Source of the DNA: Algisphaera sp039180025
GTDB lineage: Bacteria > Planctomycetota > Phycisphaerae > Phycisphaerales > Phycisphaeraceae
Length of the DNA: 64,000 nucleotides
Reading direction: 5' to 3'
NCBI GenBank assembly: GCA_039180025.1
Contig: JBCDDZ010000013.1
Coordinates: forward strand, 9,168-73,167
The notes beneath the pieces were generated by a model. It was not told where the DNA came from and did no database searches. It was given only the letters and a program-made list of their open reading frames with translations. How positions within the stretch are numbered: the stretch's first letter is position 1; each line of letters opens with the position of its first letter. This document shows positions 15,652-24,391 of this stretch, one piece after another. The translations under genes and the position numbers were made by a program.

Positions 15652-17175
15652 ATGGGTTTTATATTGAAGTACCTGTTCGTCTGTGTGTTGTTGTTGTTGG
15701 TGGTGGCGAGTCTGGGTCTTCGGCTGAGTTTTCCGGGCGCGCAGAGCGACCGGCCGGTGATCTACTGGGTGACGGACCGAAACCCCGCCCGCGAGCTCCA
15801 GGTCGCGACCTTCCATGAGTGGCTGGCTGAAAACGGCCACGTCGACGAGCGGGGCGAGCCGATCGTGGAGCTCCGGCTGGACGTGGCGAATCGCGACACG
15901 ACCAAACAGACGATCCAGTCGGTGTCGGGGGTCGGAGGGGACTTGATGGATATGCCCGGCCAGGTCATGTGGCTGTTCCGGGCGATGGGGGTGATCGAAG
16001 ACATCACGGACGACGCCCGGGCGATGGGGTTTGGTCCGGAGCAGACGTATGAAGCGATTCAGCCCGAGATTACCGTGGAGGGTCGGCAGTACCGTTACCC
16101 GGCGAATGTAACGGTGCCGATGTTGTGGGTGAATCCCGATACGTTTCGGCGTTACGGGCTTGAGCCGCCGCCGCCGCGGTGGACGTGGGACGAGTTCGAG
16201 GCGCTGGGCATCGCGTTCAAGGAGGCGGCCAACCCACCGGGGACGCCTGCTTCGGACCGCCGATTTATCCTGTCGGCGGTGGACTCGAGCCTCACGCAGA
16301 TGTACCGCTCGACCGGGTTGTCGATCCTCAACGAAACCCTCACGGCTTCGGACCTGGACGACCCTCGGTACGTGGAGACGCTGACTCGGCTTCACCATTG
16401 GATCTACGGCCTCAACATCCTGCCGACGCCCGACGACGTGCAGGCGTTCGACGCGGCGCAGGGCTACGGGGGTGTCTCGCTGCAGCTATTTAATCGCGGG
16501 CAGTACGCGATGGTGTCGGGCGGTCGTTGGTTGCTGATTCAACTGCGTCGGTTCGAAGGCTTGGGGGAGCTTAGCGTGGTCGAACTCCCGCACCGCGACT
16601 TCCCTAATTCGCTGATCGCGACCCGGGCCGTCGCGCTCTACAAGGGCAGCAAACACCCGGAACTGGCCAAGTTGTTCCTGGCCTATCTGGCCAGCGATGC
16701 CTACAACGAGTTGATTGTCGCCGATGCGGATGCCCTGCCACCCAACCCCAAGCTCACCGCGACCGATGCGTTTCTCCGCCCGGCGGATTATCCCAGCGAG
16801 TGGGGCGTCCACGAGGCGTTCGTGGATGCAGCGCAGACGATCGCGATCGGCCGAACCTATAGCCCGTATATCCTGCCGACGGTGATGGAGCGGATCCGGA
16901 AAGATTACGCCGATCAGTACAACAACAACATGATCGGGGCGGAGGCGGCGGCCCGCCGTACCGCGGAGGTGACCGACCGGCGGATCGCCGACAATATCCG
17001 GCGCAAGCCCGAGTTGCGGGACGCCTACGCCGCGGATGTCGCGTTACAAAAGAAGATCGACGAACTCAAAGAAAAAGGCGAGCCTATTCCGGAGGCCTGG
17101 GTCAAGAACCCGTTTTATCGTGAGTACTACCGACAGACGGGTAAGCTGATCTCAGAGGAGTCCACTCATGGCTGA
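15652..17175 (+). CDS. ABC importer solute-binding protein (family 1, sugar type)
   Basis: 507 residues from the ATG at 15652 (a TTG directly before it is also possible). N-terminal hydrophobic helix (about residues 3-25) without a lipobox Cys, so it may stay anchored by the helix or be cleaved. The body resembles MalE-type sugar-binding proteins: IYWVTDRNPARELQ, MLWVNPDTFRRYGLEPPP, WTWDEFEALG, GRYAM-like MVSGGRW, and ALYKGSKHPELAKLFLAYL. A charged C-terminal extension of about 75 residues (from about 430) looks helical and is longer than usual. Its stop overlaps the next permease gene by 8 bases. Confidence 0.88.
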   Translation: MGFILKYLFVCVLLLLVVASLGLRLSFPGAQSDRPVIYWVTDRNPARELQVATFHEWLAENGHVDERGEPIVELRLDVANRDTTKQTIQSVSGVGGDLMDMPGQVMWLFRAMGVIEDITDDARAMGFGPEQTYEAIQPEITVEGRQYRYPANVTVPMLWVNPDTFRRYGLEPPPPRWTWDEFEALGIAFKEAANPPGTPASDRRFILSAVDSSLTQMYRSTGLSILNETLTASDLDDPRYVETLTRLHHWIYGLNILPTPDDVQAFDAAQGYGGVSLQLFNRGQYAMVSGGRWLLIQLRRFEGLGELSVVELPHRDFPNSLIATRAVALYKGSKHPELAKLFLAYLASDAYNELIVADADALPPNPKLTATDAFLRPADYPSEWGVHEAFVDAAQTIAIGRTYSPYILPTVMERIRKDYADQYNNNMIGAEAAARRTAEVTDRRIADNIRRKPELRDAYAADVALQKKIDELKEKGEPIPEAWVKNPFYREYYRQTGKLISEESTHG

Positions 17176-18673
17176 ATCCAAGCGCTCCGTCCCCGCGGCG
17201 AAGCGGCGCCGCATGCTATGGATCGCGCTGGCGTTCCTGCTGCCCAACATCATCGGGGTGTTGACCTTCACGGTCTTCCCGGTGGTGTTTTCGCTGCTGA
17301 TGTCGTTTACCAACTGGGACCTGACGCAGCACAATATGTTCAAGGACGCCACGCCCCGGTTCGTGGGGCTGGACAACTACGTCGAGTTGATCTCGGGCGA
17401 CAAGTTTCTGCGCTTCTTCGGGAACACGCTGTTTTTCATGATGAGCATCCCCGTCGGGATCATGCTTTCGCTGATGGCGGCGATCTTGTTATCGAAAAAC
17501 GTCCGTGCGGGCGGCGGCCGACCTTACGCCTGGCTGCTCGCGACCGCGGTGCTGGTCGCGTCGTGTGCCGTGCTGGCCGCGGTGGGGCTGGGCAAGACCG
17601 GGATGACCATCCTGCTGGTGAGTACGGCGGCTTGTATTTTGCTTGCGGGCGTGACCGGTGGGCTGACGTTCTACCGCACTTTGTTTTACACGCCGCACTT
17701 CGTCGGCGGCGTGGCGACCTTTATCCTCTGGAAGAAGCTCTACGGCAAAGACAGCGGCCCGGTCAACGCGGCGTTGCAGCCCGTGCTCGATGTGGTGGGC
17801 AGCACGGCCAACGCGACCCCGGTCTTGTTCACGGTGTTGGCCTGGCTGGGGGTGACGCTGCTGCTTTCGGTTCTGGCGCTCGGTCTGCGTCGGCTGCGGA
17901 TCATGTGGACCGACGGGGATCTGGGGTCTTCGGCGGCGGTGCTCCCGGTGATCTTGATGCTGATCCCGGTGGCGGCGTCGGTGCTCTGGCGTTTCGCGGA
18001 GCCGTATCGACCGGTGCTGGTGGGGGGGACGGGGCTGGTCCTGGCGTACCACTTTATTTACGCATGGAAGGCGAGCGAAAAATTCCCCGCGCCGCACCGC
18101 AACGAGGGCTTCGGCAACGGTCTGGTGCTGAGCATGCTGTTGATGGCGGGGCAGTTTATTCTACTGGGCCTCCTGGCGGCGGCGGGGAATACGCCGGGGA
18201 TGGCGGCTGACGGCGGGCTGGAAGCCCCTTCCTGGCTAAACGATACGCGTTTCGCGAAGCCGGCCTTGATGATTATGGGGATTTGGGGCGCGGTCGGGAG
18301 TAACAGCATGCTGTTGTATTTGGCGGCGCTGACCAACGTCCCGGGGGAGCTTTACGAAGCGGCCGATATCGACGGCGCCTCGGCGTTTCAGCGGTTCTGG
18401 AACGTGACGTGGCCCCAGCTGGCGCCGACGACGTTCTTTATCTCGGTGATGGGTGTGATGGGGGGGCTGCAGGGCGGCTTCGAGATGGCCCGCGTCATGA
18501 CGGAAGGGGGGCCGGCCGGGGCGACCACCACGCTGTCTTACTTCATCTATCAAGAAGGTTTTGAAACCGGCCGGCTGGGTTACGCCTCGGCCGTATCGTG
18601 GGCGTTATTTATCCTGGTGTTCGGCGTCACGATGTTCAACTGGAAGTTCGGGAATAAGTATGTCAACGATTGA
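17168..18673 (+). CDS. ABC sugar permease, MalF-like, with two large insertions
   Basis: 501 residues against about 300 for the family. The MalF-like parts are in order: first helix and periplasmic loop (residues 15-85), TLFYTPHFVGGVATFILWKKLY (about 171-192), and the ATPase-docking EAA loop YEAADIDGASAFQRFW (about 396-411). Two hydrophobic stretches interrupt this: about 114-166 (two extra helices) and about 203-354 (about five extra helices). Inserts are in frame and rich in membrane residues, so they look real. Overlaps neighbours on both sides (8 and 14 bases). Confidence 0.85.
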   Translation: MAESKRSVPAAKRRRMLWIALAFLLPNIIGVLTFTVFPVVFSLLMSFTNWDLTQHNMFKDATPRFVGLDNYVELISGDKFLRFFGNTLFFMMSIPVGIMLSLMAAILLSKNVRAGGGRPYAWLLATAVLVASCAVLAAVGLGKTGMTILLVSTAACILLAGVTGGLTFYRTLFYTPHFVGGVATFILWKKLYGKDSGPVNAALQPVLDVVGSTANATPVLFTVLAWLGVTLLLSVLALGLRRLRIMWTDGDLGSSAAVLPVILMLIPVAASVLWRFAEPYRPVLVGGTGLVLAYHFIYAWKASEKFPAPHRNEGFGNGLVLSMLLMAGQFILLGLLAAAGNTPGMAADGGLEAPSWLNDTRFAKPALMIMGIWGAVGSNSMLLYLAALTNVPGELYEAADIDGASAFQRFWNVTWPQLAPTTFFISVMGVMGGLQGGFEMARVMTEGGPAGATTTLSYFIYQEGFETGRLGYASAVSWALFILVFGVTMFNWKFGNKYVND

Positions 18674-19913
18674 TCCCCCCCGGGCGTCCCGGAATCCCAC
18701 GACGGCCCCGTCCAGTCTGGCGGAGCGCCGACGCAAGCAGCACCTCCGCCGTTATCTGGGGGCGCTGCCGTTGAACCTGGTGTTGCTGGTGATCGGTTTT
18801 CTGTTGTGCTTGCCTTTTCTTTGGATGCTGCTAACCAGTGTCAAGCCGCTGGATCAGGTCGGCGATGAAAGCTGGCTGCCGCGCCTCACCGCGAACACCG
18901 ACCGGGGCCAGTTTTCCCCGGCCGACGTCGAGCGGGTCCGCGACGCCCTGCGGGCGGACCCCTCGCCCGCCGCGGCTTACCTCGTCCAATACGTGGATCT
19001 GGATGCCGAATCGCTCACCAGCCAGCAGCTCGCCGATCAGTTCAACGCCGCGATCCAAGCCGAGCAGCCGGTGCCCGACCCGATCACCGCCGGGATCGAG
19101 CTGCCGGCCCGTGGCTTACGCTATAAAGCCGAGCTGGAAACCCGCGACCTCGATCAGGCGGAAGCCCGCCGTGCTACCGCCTTCTACAACGCCTGGGCCC
19201 TCCACGCCGCGCTGCCCGGAATCGTCCCGGCCCCTCAGGCGGTCCGTTGGCACAACTACCTCGAGGTGTTCCGCCAGGTCCCGTTCGCCCGCTACTACGT
19301 GAACTCGATTTTCATTGCCGCGTGGGTTACTTTCCTCCAGGTCTTCACGAGCGCGCTCGCCGCGTTCGCGTTTGCCCGGCTCCAATGGCCCGGCCGCGAC
19401 AAAGTGTTTCTGCTTTACCTGAGCACGATGATGCTCCCGGGCCTGGTGATGATGATCCCCAACTATCAGATCATGATTACCCTGGGCCTGGTCGATACGA
19501 TCCAAGGCCTCATCCTGCCCGGGGCGTTTACCGCGTTTGGCACCTTCCTGCTTCGGCAGTTCATGCTCTCGATCCCCGCCAGCCTCGACGAAGCCGCCGA
19601 GATCGACGGGGCCGGCAAATTCCGCACGTTCTTCGATGTCATCCTGCCCCTGGCCCGGCCGGGTCTGATCACGCTGGCCATCTTCACCTTCATCGGCAGC
19701 TACAACTCTTTCTTCTGGCCTCTGGTGATGCTCCGCAGCGAGCACCGCTATACCCTGCCGATCGGCCTGCTGTATTTCGACTCTTCCGCCGGGCAGGAAA
19801 CCAACCTCCTCATGGCCGCCGTCGTCATGTCGGTGTTGCCGATGATCGTGGTGTTCGTGATTCTGCAGAAACAACTCGTCGCCGGTATTCAGCTCGGCGC
19901 GGTGAAAGGTTAG
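18660..19913 (+). CDS. ABC sugar permease, MalG-like, with large periplasmic loop
   Basis: 417 residues. N-terminal cytoplasmic stretch of about 35 residues, first helix (38-60), then an outer loop of about 120 extra residues (66-185) that is helical and charged, then the standard MalG core YLEVFRQVPFARYYVNS, membrane helices, and the EAA loop LDEAAEIDGAGKFRTFF (about 309-325). Starts inside the previous gene (14-base overlap). No ABC ATPase gene follows; the transporter presumably borrows a shared MsmK/MalK-type ATPase encoded elsewhere. Confidence 0.88.
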   Translation: MSTIDPPRASRNPTTAPSSLAERRRKQHLRRYLGALPLNLVLLVIGFLLCLPFLWMLLTSVKPLDQVGDESWLPRLTANTDRGQFSPADVERVRDALRADPSPAAAYLVQYVDLDAESLTSQQLADQFNAAIQAEQPVPDPITAGIELPARGLRYKAELETRDLDQAEARRATAFYNAWALHAALPGIVPAPQAVRWHNYLEVFRQVPFARYYVNSIFIAAWVTFLQVFTSALAAFAFARLQWPGRDKVFLLYLSTMMLPGLVMMIPNYQIMITLGLVDTIQGLILPGAFTAFGTFLLRQFMLSIPASLDEAAEIDGAGKFRTFFDVILPLARPGLITLAIFTFIGSYNSFFWPLVMLRSEHRYTLPIGLLYFDSSAGQETNLLMAAVVMSVLPMIVVFVILQKQLVAGIQLGAVKG

Positions 19914-19950
19914 CAACAGTGCCCCAACGACCCGGGCACCACGCAATGCG

Positions 19951-20423
19951 TTGGCCGGCGGTCAGCACCATCCGTCGCAGCCGGCCGTCGCCGTCCACCG
20001 CCGCGTGCAGCTTGGTCGTCCACCCGCCGCGTGAGCGGCCTCAACATCGACGCGTATCGGCGTCGTCTTTTTTGCTTCGGCCAACCGCCGCCCCGTCGAG
20101 GCGGTCGGGTGGGCCTTGATGCTGGTCGAGTCGAGCGGCAGTTGCTCGAGGGCTTCTACCAGATCGCCGTCACCCAACGCCTTGGCCACGCGTTCCCACA
20201 TGCCCTTGACGCACCCGCGGTCGAACCGCTTCCACACGCGGTTGGGTTGGCCCAAACGGGTGGGCAGGTCTTCCCAGGCGATGCCGGTCTTGAGTTGGTA
20301 GATCACCGCGTGGACGAACCGCCGGTGGCCCACCGCGGTGCGGCCCGGGTCGTCCGCCTTGCCCGGCAGGTGGCCCTTGATCCGTTCCCATGGCTCGTCC
20401 GTGAGTGTGTGGCGTCGTCGCAT
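19951..20423 (-). pseudogene. Truncated, frameshifted IS5-family (IS427-type) transposase
   Basis: From 20423 the frame reads MRRRHTLTDEPWERIKGHLP, then GIAWEDLP and LDSTSIKAH, the N-terminal half of IS5-family transposases. At an A6 run (GCAAAAAAG) where IS427-type elements use a -1 frameshift, the second frame gives KDDADTRRC, a TGA stop, GRSRGGWTTKLHAAVDGDG and then LTAGQ, after which similarity ends at about 19951. The TGA and the missing C-terminal half, with the last catalytic Glu, mean the gene is dead. Its broken end abuts the permease stop codon. Confidence 0.85.
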
Positions 20424-20534
20424 GGCGGCCCTCCTTGGCCAAATCAAATACATCGACGCATCAACTCATCTTGGTTGAATGTCCGTAGCACCTAGAGCAG
20501 GAGCAGGCAGAGGAAGGAATAGAAGTGCTTTTGG

Positions 20535-21659
20535 TTAGACCATCGAGGCCGATGTGGAGTGACGAACCACGAGGCGGGGCTCGATGGTTTGGACGCGAGG
20601 TGCCTTGGTCGGCGGGCCGAGGGCGAGCCGGGCCGCGGTGGCTCCGATTTCGTAGGGGTTTTGCTCAATGGTGGTGAGCGGCATCGCGGTGGTGTCGAAC
20701 ACCATATTGCCGTAGCCCACGACCGACAGATCGTGCGGGACGCGGCGCCCCAGTTCGTGGGCGGCCTCGATCACCTGGAGGGCGAGATGGTCGCTCGCGG
20801 CCACCACGGCGGTGACTTCGGGGTGTCGGCGGAGTCGATCGACGATGTGCGGGCGATCGGTGGCGCTGGCGGTTTCGACCCGCCAGATCCACTTGGGGCG
20901 TGCGGGGTTGCCGGCCGCGGCGGTTTGACGCTCGAAGCTGGCCCGGCGTCGCTGGACCCAGGTCTGGTCCCGGTCCAGGCCGAGGTAAGCGGTGTGGTTT
21001 AATTTGAGTTGGTTCAGGTGTTCGAAAATCAGCTGCATGGCCCGGTTTTCATCCACGGCGACCATGGTGGCCGGGGCGTCATCGGGTAGCTCGAAGTCGA
21101 GGGTCACCACGGGCCAGCCGCGGTGGCAGGAGGCGGTCACGCTTTGGATCGCGTCGGCTTCGAACAACGGCCAAGTGATGATCGCATCGACCCGCCGATC
21201 GATGAGGCGGAGCAGGCGGTTGTTTTCGCCCCGCCCCGGCTCGTGGGTTACCGAATCGGGGACGGGAGAGTGGCCGATCGACGCGGCGGTCTTGCCGAGG
21301 CCCGGTCGATCCTCGGGATCGAGGTTGAGCATGGGGTGGACCAGGGCATGGGGCCAAAGCACGATCGGCACCCGGTTGGCGGCGAGCAGAACGTCGTGGA
21401 TGCCGTACAGCACGCCGGTCCAGTAGGTATCGAAGGGGGCTACGAAGACGCCGAGGGTGCCGGTTTTGCCGGTCTGCAGTCCCTGGACCAACAGGTTGGG
21501 CCGCCAGCCGAGTTGCTGCGCGACATCGTGGACGCGCTTCTGGGTTTCGGGGCTGAATTCTTCGAGTTTTTGACTGCGCAGGATGCGAGACACCGCTGCG
21601 ATCGAGACGTCGGCCGCCTCCGCAATATCTTTCAAGCGAGTAGCTCTGCGCTGCGTCAT
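20535..21659 (-). CDS. LacI family transcriptional regulator
   Basis: 374 residues. N-terminal HTH with hinge: TRLKDIAEAADVSIAAVSRIL and then a LacI-type hinge before GWRPNLLVQGLQTGKTGTLG. The C-terminal sugar-binding domain follows (ITWPLFEADAI, AVVAASDHLALQVIEAAHELG, LSVVGYGN). Likely controls nearby sugar uptake and catabolism genes; a specific ligand cannot be read. Start at 21659 is supported by TACGAT exactly 6 bases upstream. Confidence 0.9.
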   Translation of the reverse strand: MTQRRATRLKDIAEAADVSIAAVSRILRSQKLEEFSPETQKRVHDVAQQLGWRPNLLVQGLQTGKTGTLGVFVAPFDTYWTGVLYGIHDVLLAANRVPIVLWPHALVHPMLNLDPEDRPGLGKTAASIGHSPVPDSVTHEPGRGENNRLLRLIDRRVDAIITWPLFEADAIQSVTASCHRGWPVVTLDFELPDDAPATMVAVDENRAMQLIFEHLNQLKLNHTAYLGLDRDQTWVQRRRASFERQTAAAGNPARPKWIWRVETASATDRPHIVDRLRRHPEVTAVVAASDHLALQVIEAAHELGRRVPHDLSVVGYGNMVFDTTAMPLTTIEQNPYEIGATAARLALGPPTKAPRVQTIEPRLVVRHSTSASMV

Positions 21660-21665
21660 GACCGA

Positions 21666-21671
21666 ATCGTA
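21666..21671 (-). promoter_or_regulatory. -10 element for leaderless lacI-type gene
   Basis: Minus-strand TACGAT, then TCGGTC, then the ATG at 21659. Confidence 0.45.
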
Positions 21672-21917
21672 AGGCAAATGTAGAAACGGCGATTCAAGGC
21701 AAAACGAAATTATTTACTGAGAAAGACAATTATTGTACTAAAGTATTTAATTATCGTGAATATTCGGCTCCACTCAACTATGGATCTTGTATTCAACCTC
21801 GTCTACAGACGCGTGATCAATACAAACACATTTTCAAAACGGCACGATGGATGACTTAACTCAGCCCCTGCCGGCCGCATCGGGCTGGGCAAGACCACGG
21901 ATAAGTTCTAAGCATTT

Positions 21918-21937
21918 TGCCTGAATGATTTCAGGCA
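21918..21937. terminator. Hairpin at the end of the dehydrogenase gene
   Basis: TGCCTGAA-TGAT-TTCAGGCA, an 8-bp perfect stem that includes the stop codon at 21931. No run of T follows on the minus strand, so it may protect the 3' end rather than terminate. Confidence 0.35.
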
Positions 21938-22920
21938 GAATTTTCTTGGTCCATGAAAGTTCGAACCTTATCGACCACGATACGCATCAGCCGTTGCCTG
22001 GCTTCTTGAGTGGCCCAAGCGATATGCGGCGTCACGATGCAGCGGGGTAGGCCAATTAAAGGGTGGTCGGATGGCGGCGGTTCGGAATTTAATACATCGA
22101 GTGCCGCACCGCCCAGACGGTTTTCTTCGAGTGCCTGACGCAGGGCCGACTCATCGATCAACGCCCCGCGACCGGTATTAATCAGGAGAGCGTTGTGCTT
22201 CATTTTTGCGAGGCGCTGCGTGTTAATCATGCCGGCGGTCTGATCCGTGAGTGGGCAGTGCAACGTGAGCACATCGCTTTGGGTGATCAGGTCCTCGAGC
22301 GAATGCCATGCGACTTCGACGCCCGGAACATGAGCCCGGCGACCCGAAGAGCCGGGGACGGAAGCGATCCGCATTCCCATGGCGTGGCCGATGGACGCCA
22401 CCTGGCGGCCGATGTCGCCTAGCCCGACGATGCCGAGGGTTTTGTCCGCCAGCTCAGACAACGGCGCGACCGTAAAGCAAAAGTCGGGGCCGGCCGACCA
22501 AGCGCCTCCGCGGACGGCCGCGTCGTGTTCCGCCACCCGAGAAGTCAGGGCAAGGATCAGGGCGAAGGTGTGTTGGGCGACGCTGGCCGTGCCGTAGGCG
22601 GGGGCGTTGGCGACTTCGATACCGCGGGCTTTGGCGTGAGCGACATCGACGATGTTCATGCCGGTGGCCATGATGCCGATGTACTTCAGCGAGGGCGTGG
22701 CGTCGATGGTGTCGGCATCGATCGGTGTTTTGTTGGTCAGCACGATCGCCGCGTCCTTCATCCTTTCCCGGATCTGATCCGCGGGCGTCCGCCGGTGGAT
22801 TTCTAGCGGGCCCAAGGCCGCGAGTTGATCCCATGACGGTTCCGCGGGGTCGGTGGGGCCGGACGGGTGATTGGGCGTGAGGGTGTGGCCATCGAGAACA
22901 ACAATGCGTAGATGGGTCAT
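21931..22920 (-). CDS. D-2-hydroxyacid dehydrogenase (glycerate/hydroxypyruvate type)
   Basis: 329 residues. NAD-linked reduction of a 2-keto acid or its reverse. The Rossmann motif is LGIVGLGDIGRQVASIG; the catalytic Arg, Glu and His are in INTGRGALIDE, LDVLNSEPPP and CIVTPHIAWAT. Start at 22920 gives MTHLRIVVLDG, the usual beginning; an upstream in-frame start adds 11 residues. It is closest by eye to glycerate dehydrogenases that convert hydroxypyruvate and glycerate; a role in sugar-acid catabolism fits the neighbourhood but is inferred. Confidence 0.88.
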   Translation of the reverse strand: MTHLRIVVLDGHTLTPNHPSGPTDPAEPSWDQLAALGPLEIHRRTPADQIRERMKDAAIVLTNKTPIDADTIDATPSLKYIGIMATGMNIVDVAHAKARGIEVANAPAYGTASVAQHTFALILALTSRVAEHDAAVRGGAWSAGPDFCFTVAPLSELADKTLGIVGLGDIGRQVASIGHAMGMRIASVPGSSGRRAHVPGVEVAWHSLEDLITQSDVLTLHCPLTDQTAGMINTQRLAKMKHNALLINTGRGALIDESALRQALEENRLGGAALDVLNSEPPPSDHPLIGLPRCIVTPHIAWATQEARQRLMRIVVDKVRTFMDQENSA

Positions 22921-23001
22921 ACTTAAAATCTGTTTGAGGGTTCGCGGGTTCACTGCACGGGGTAATTGGATGTCCCTGATGGTTTGAAGCGGACGGTGGA
23001 T

Positions 23002-24243
23002 TCAATGGGTGTGGTGCCCGGCCGCACGGTTCTTCTGGATCGGACCCCGGCAGCGTACTCGGTATTCGGTGGGGCTGATGCCGACGTCGCGCTTGAAAAC
23101 TTCGTAGAGCCGTTGTGCATTCTGAAAGCCGGCGCGCTCTGCGATGTCCGGCATCGGCAGTTCGGTGTCCATCAGCAAGGACTGGGCCCGCAAGATCCGC
23201 ACCCGCCACAGCTCTTTTTGCAGGGTCTGGCCCACCAGTCGCTTGAACCGCAGTTCGAGCGCACGCCGAGAAAGCGGGACCGCGCGGACAATGTCGGCTA
23301 CCTCGATCGGCAGGGTGGCGTGTTCACGGATGAACCGCAAAGCCAGGTTGACTTCGGGGTCATTGGAAACGGTGCGGAAAGAAGATTCGCGTTCGACCAC
23401 GCCGCCGGGTGGCAGCAGCAACGCCTCGTCCGGCTCGGGTTCGCCGTCCATGAGTCGCGCCAGCAGCGCGGCGGCCTCGAACCCCACCCGATGGACCGGC
23501 AGTTCGATGCTCGACATCTGGGGGCTGTTCATTTCGCACACCAGCCGATCGCCCGACGCACCAACCAGAGCGATCGCTTCGGGCACCTCCTGCTGCATCC
23601 GCTTCGTCTCATCCAGCAGGATCCGGCCCACCATGTCGCTGGTGGCCATCACCGCCATCGGCTTCTCCCAGGACTCCACCAGATCGCTCCACGCCGCGCG
23701 GTCCTCGGAGGAAGGGGGCAGAGAGATGCCGCAGCCAAACCCGTGTTCGATGACCGCCTCGCGGAATGCTTCGATCCGCAACCGAGAAGTCGTGTGCTGC
23801 ATGTCACCCAAGACGCAGAAATTGCCGTGCCCCTGTTCCAGCAGATGACGGGCGATCACCCGACCGGCCTCGGCGGCATCCCAGTAAACCACGGGGTTCC
23901 CTTCGCTCAGATCGGGGGTGCAGATCGTCACGATCGGGCAATCACAGCGCAGCTGTTCGATGGACCGGCCTTCGTTCGGGGCTTCGGGATGTACTCGTAC
24001 GATCAGGCCATCTAACTCTTCATCCGGCGCAATGAACCAGTACGGCTCGGCCATCGGAGTCGACAGGTTCCACTTGGCAAAATGGTTGGCGTAGTCCGCG
24101 ACCCCGAGCAGCAAATCAGAATCAAAGCTGTGGGGCCGAGTGGACATGACCTTCACACGCTTGGGCGGCAGCAGGGTGGCGCTTACCGCGGGCAACGCCG
24201 GATCCGGTCCCGATTCACCGGCGGAGTTAAATTTTGCGCTCAT
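23002..24243 (-). CDS. XylR-type regulator (LacI-like sensor fused to AraC HTH), cassette 1
   Basis: 413 residues. Residues about 40-300 form a periplasmic-binding-protein-like sugar sensor (LLGVADYANHFAKWNL, DGLIVRVHPEAPNE, CDCPIVTICTPDL, AVMATSDMVGRILLDE). Residues about 305-400 form the AraC DNA-binding pair of helix-turn-helices (IVRAVPLSRRALELRFKRLVG, IAERAGFQNAQRLYEVFKRDVG). E. coli XylR has the same design. It is divergent from the PEP-CTERM gene at 24392 and probably activates that operon in response to a mono- or oligosaccharide. Start at 24243 has TATCAT 6 bases upstream. Confidence 0.88.
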   Translation of the reverse strand: MSAKFNSAGESGPDPALPAVSATLLPPKRVKVMSTRPHSFDSDLLLGVADYANHFAKWNLSTPMAEPYWFIAPDEELDGLIVRVHPEAPNEGRSIEQLRCDCPIVTICTPDLSEGNPVVYWDAAEAGRVIARHLLEQGHGNFCVLGDMQHTTSRLRIEAFREAVIEHGFGCGISLPPSSEDRAAWSDLVESWEKPMAVMATSDMVGRILLDETKRMQQEVPEAIALVGASGDRLVCEMNSPQMSSIELPVHRVGFEAAALLARLMDGEPEPDEALLLPPGGVVERESSFRTVSNDPEVNLALRFIREHATLPIEVADIVRAVPLSRRALELRFKRLVGQTLQKELWRVRILRAQSLLMDTELPMPDIAERAGFQNAQRLYEVFKRDVGISPTEYRVRCRGPIQKNRAAGHHTH

Positions 24244-24249
24244 GCATGG

Positions 24250-24255
24250 ATGATA
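24250..24255 (-). promoter_or_regulatory. -10 element for leaderless XylR-type gene
   Basis: Minus-strand TATCAT, then CCATGC, then the ATG at 24243. Confidence 0.5.
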
Positions 24256-24262
24256 GCCGCTC

Positions 24263-24280
24263 TTGCGTTTTGAGTCGCAA
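24263..24280. promoter_or_regulatory. Candidate operator in the divergent cassette-1 promoter
   Basis: TTGCG-N8-CGCAA. The core TTGCGTTTTG resembles TTGCGCTTTTG found at 49242-49252 before the cassette-2 PEP-CTERM gene, so it may be the site of the XylR-type regulators. Confidence 0.35.
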
Positions 24281-24391
24281 GGAATCCAGAGCATAATCAT
24301 CATCCGTACTTTGGTTCAGTCTTATAGGTTTGGTCACCCATCTCGGCTTGTTCAAACTGACTTCCTTTCTTTTATATCAGGAGAAATCAAA

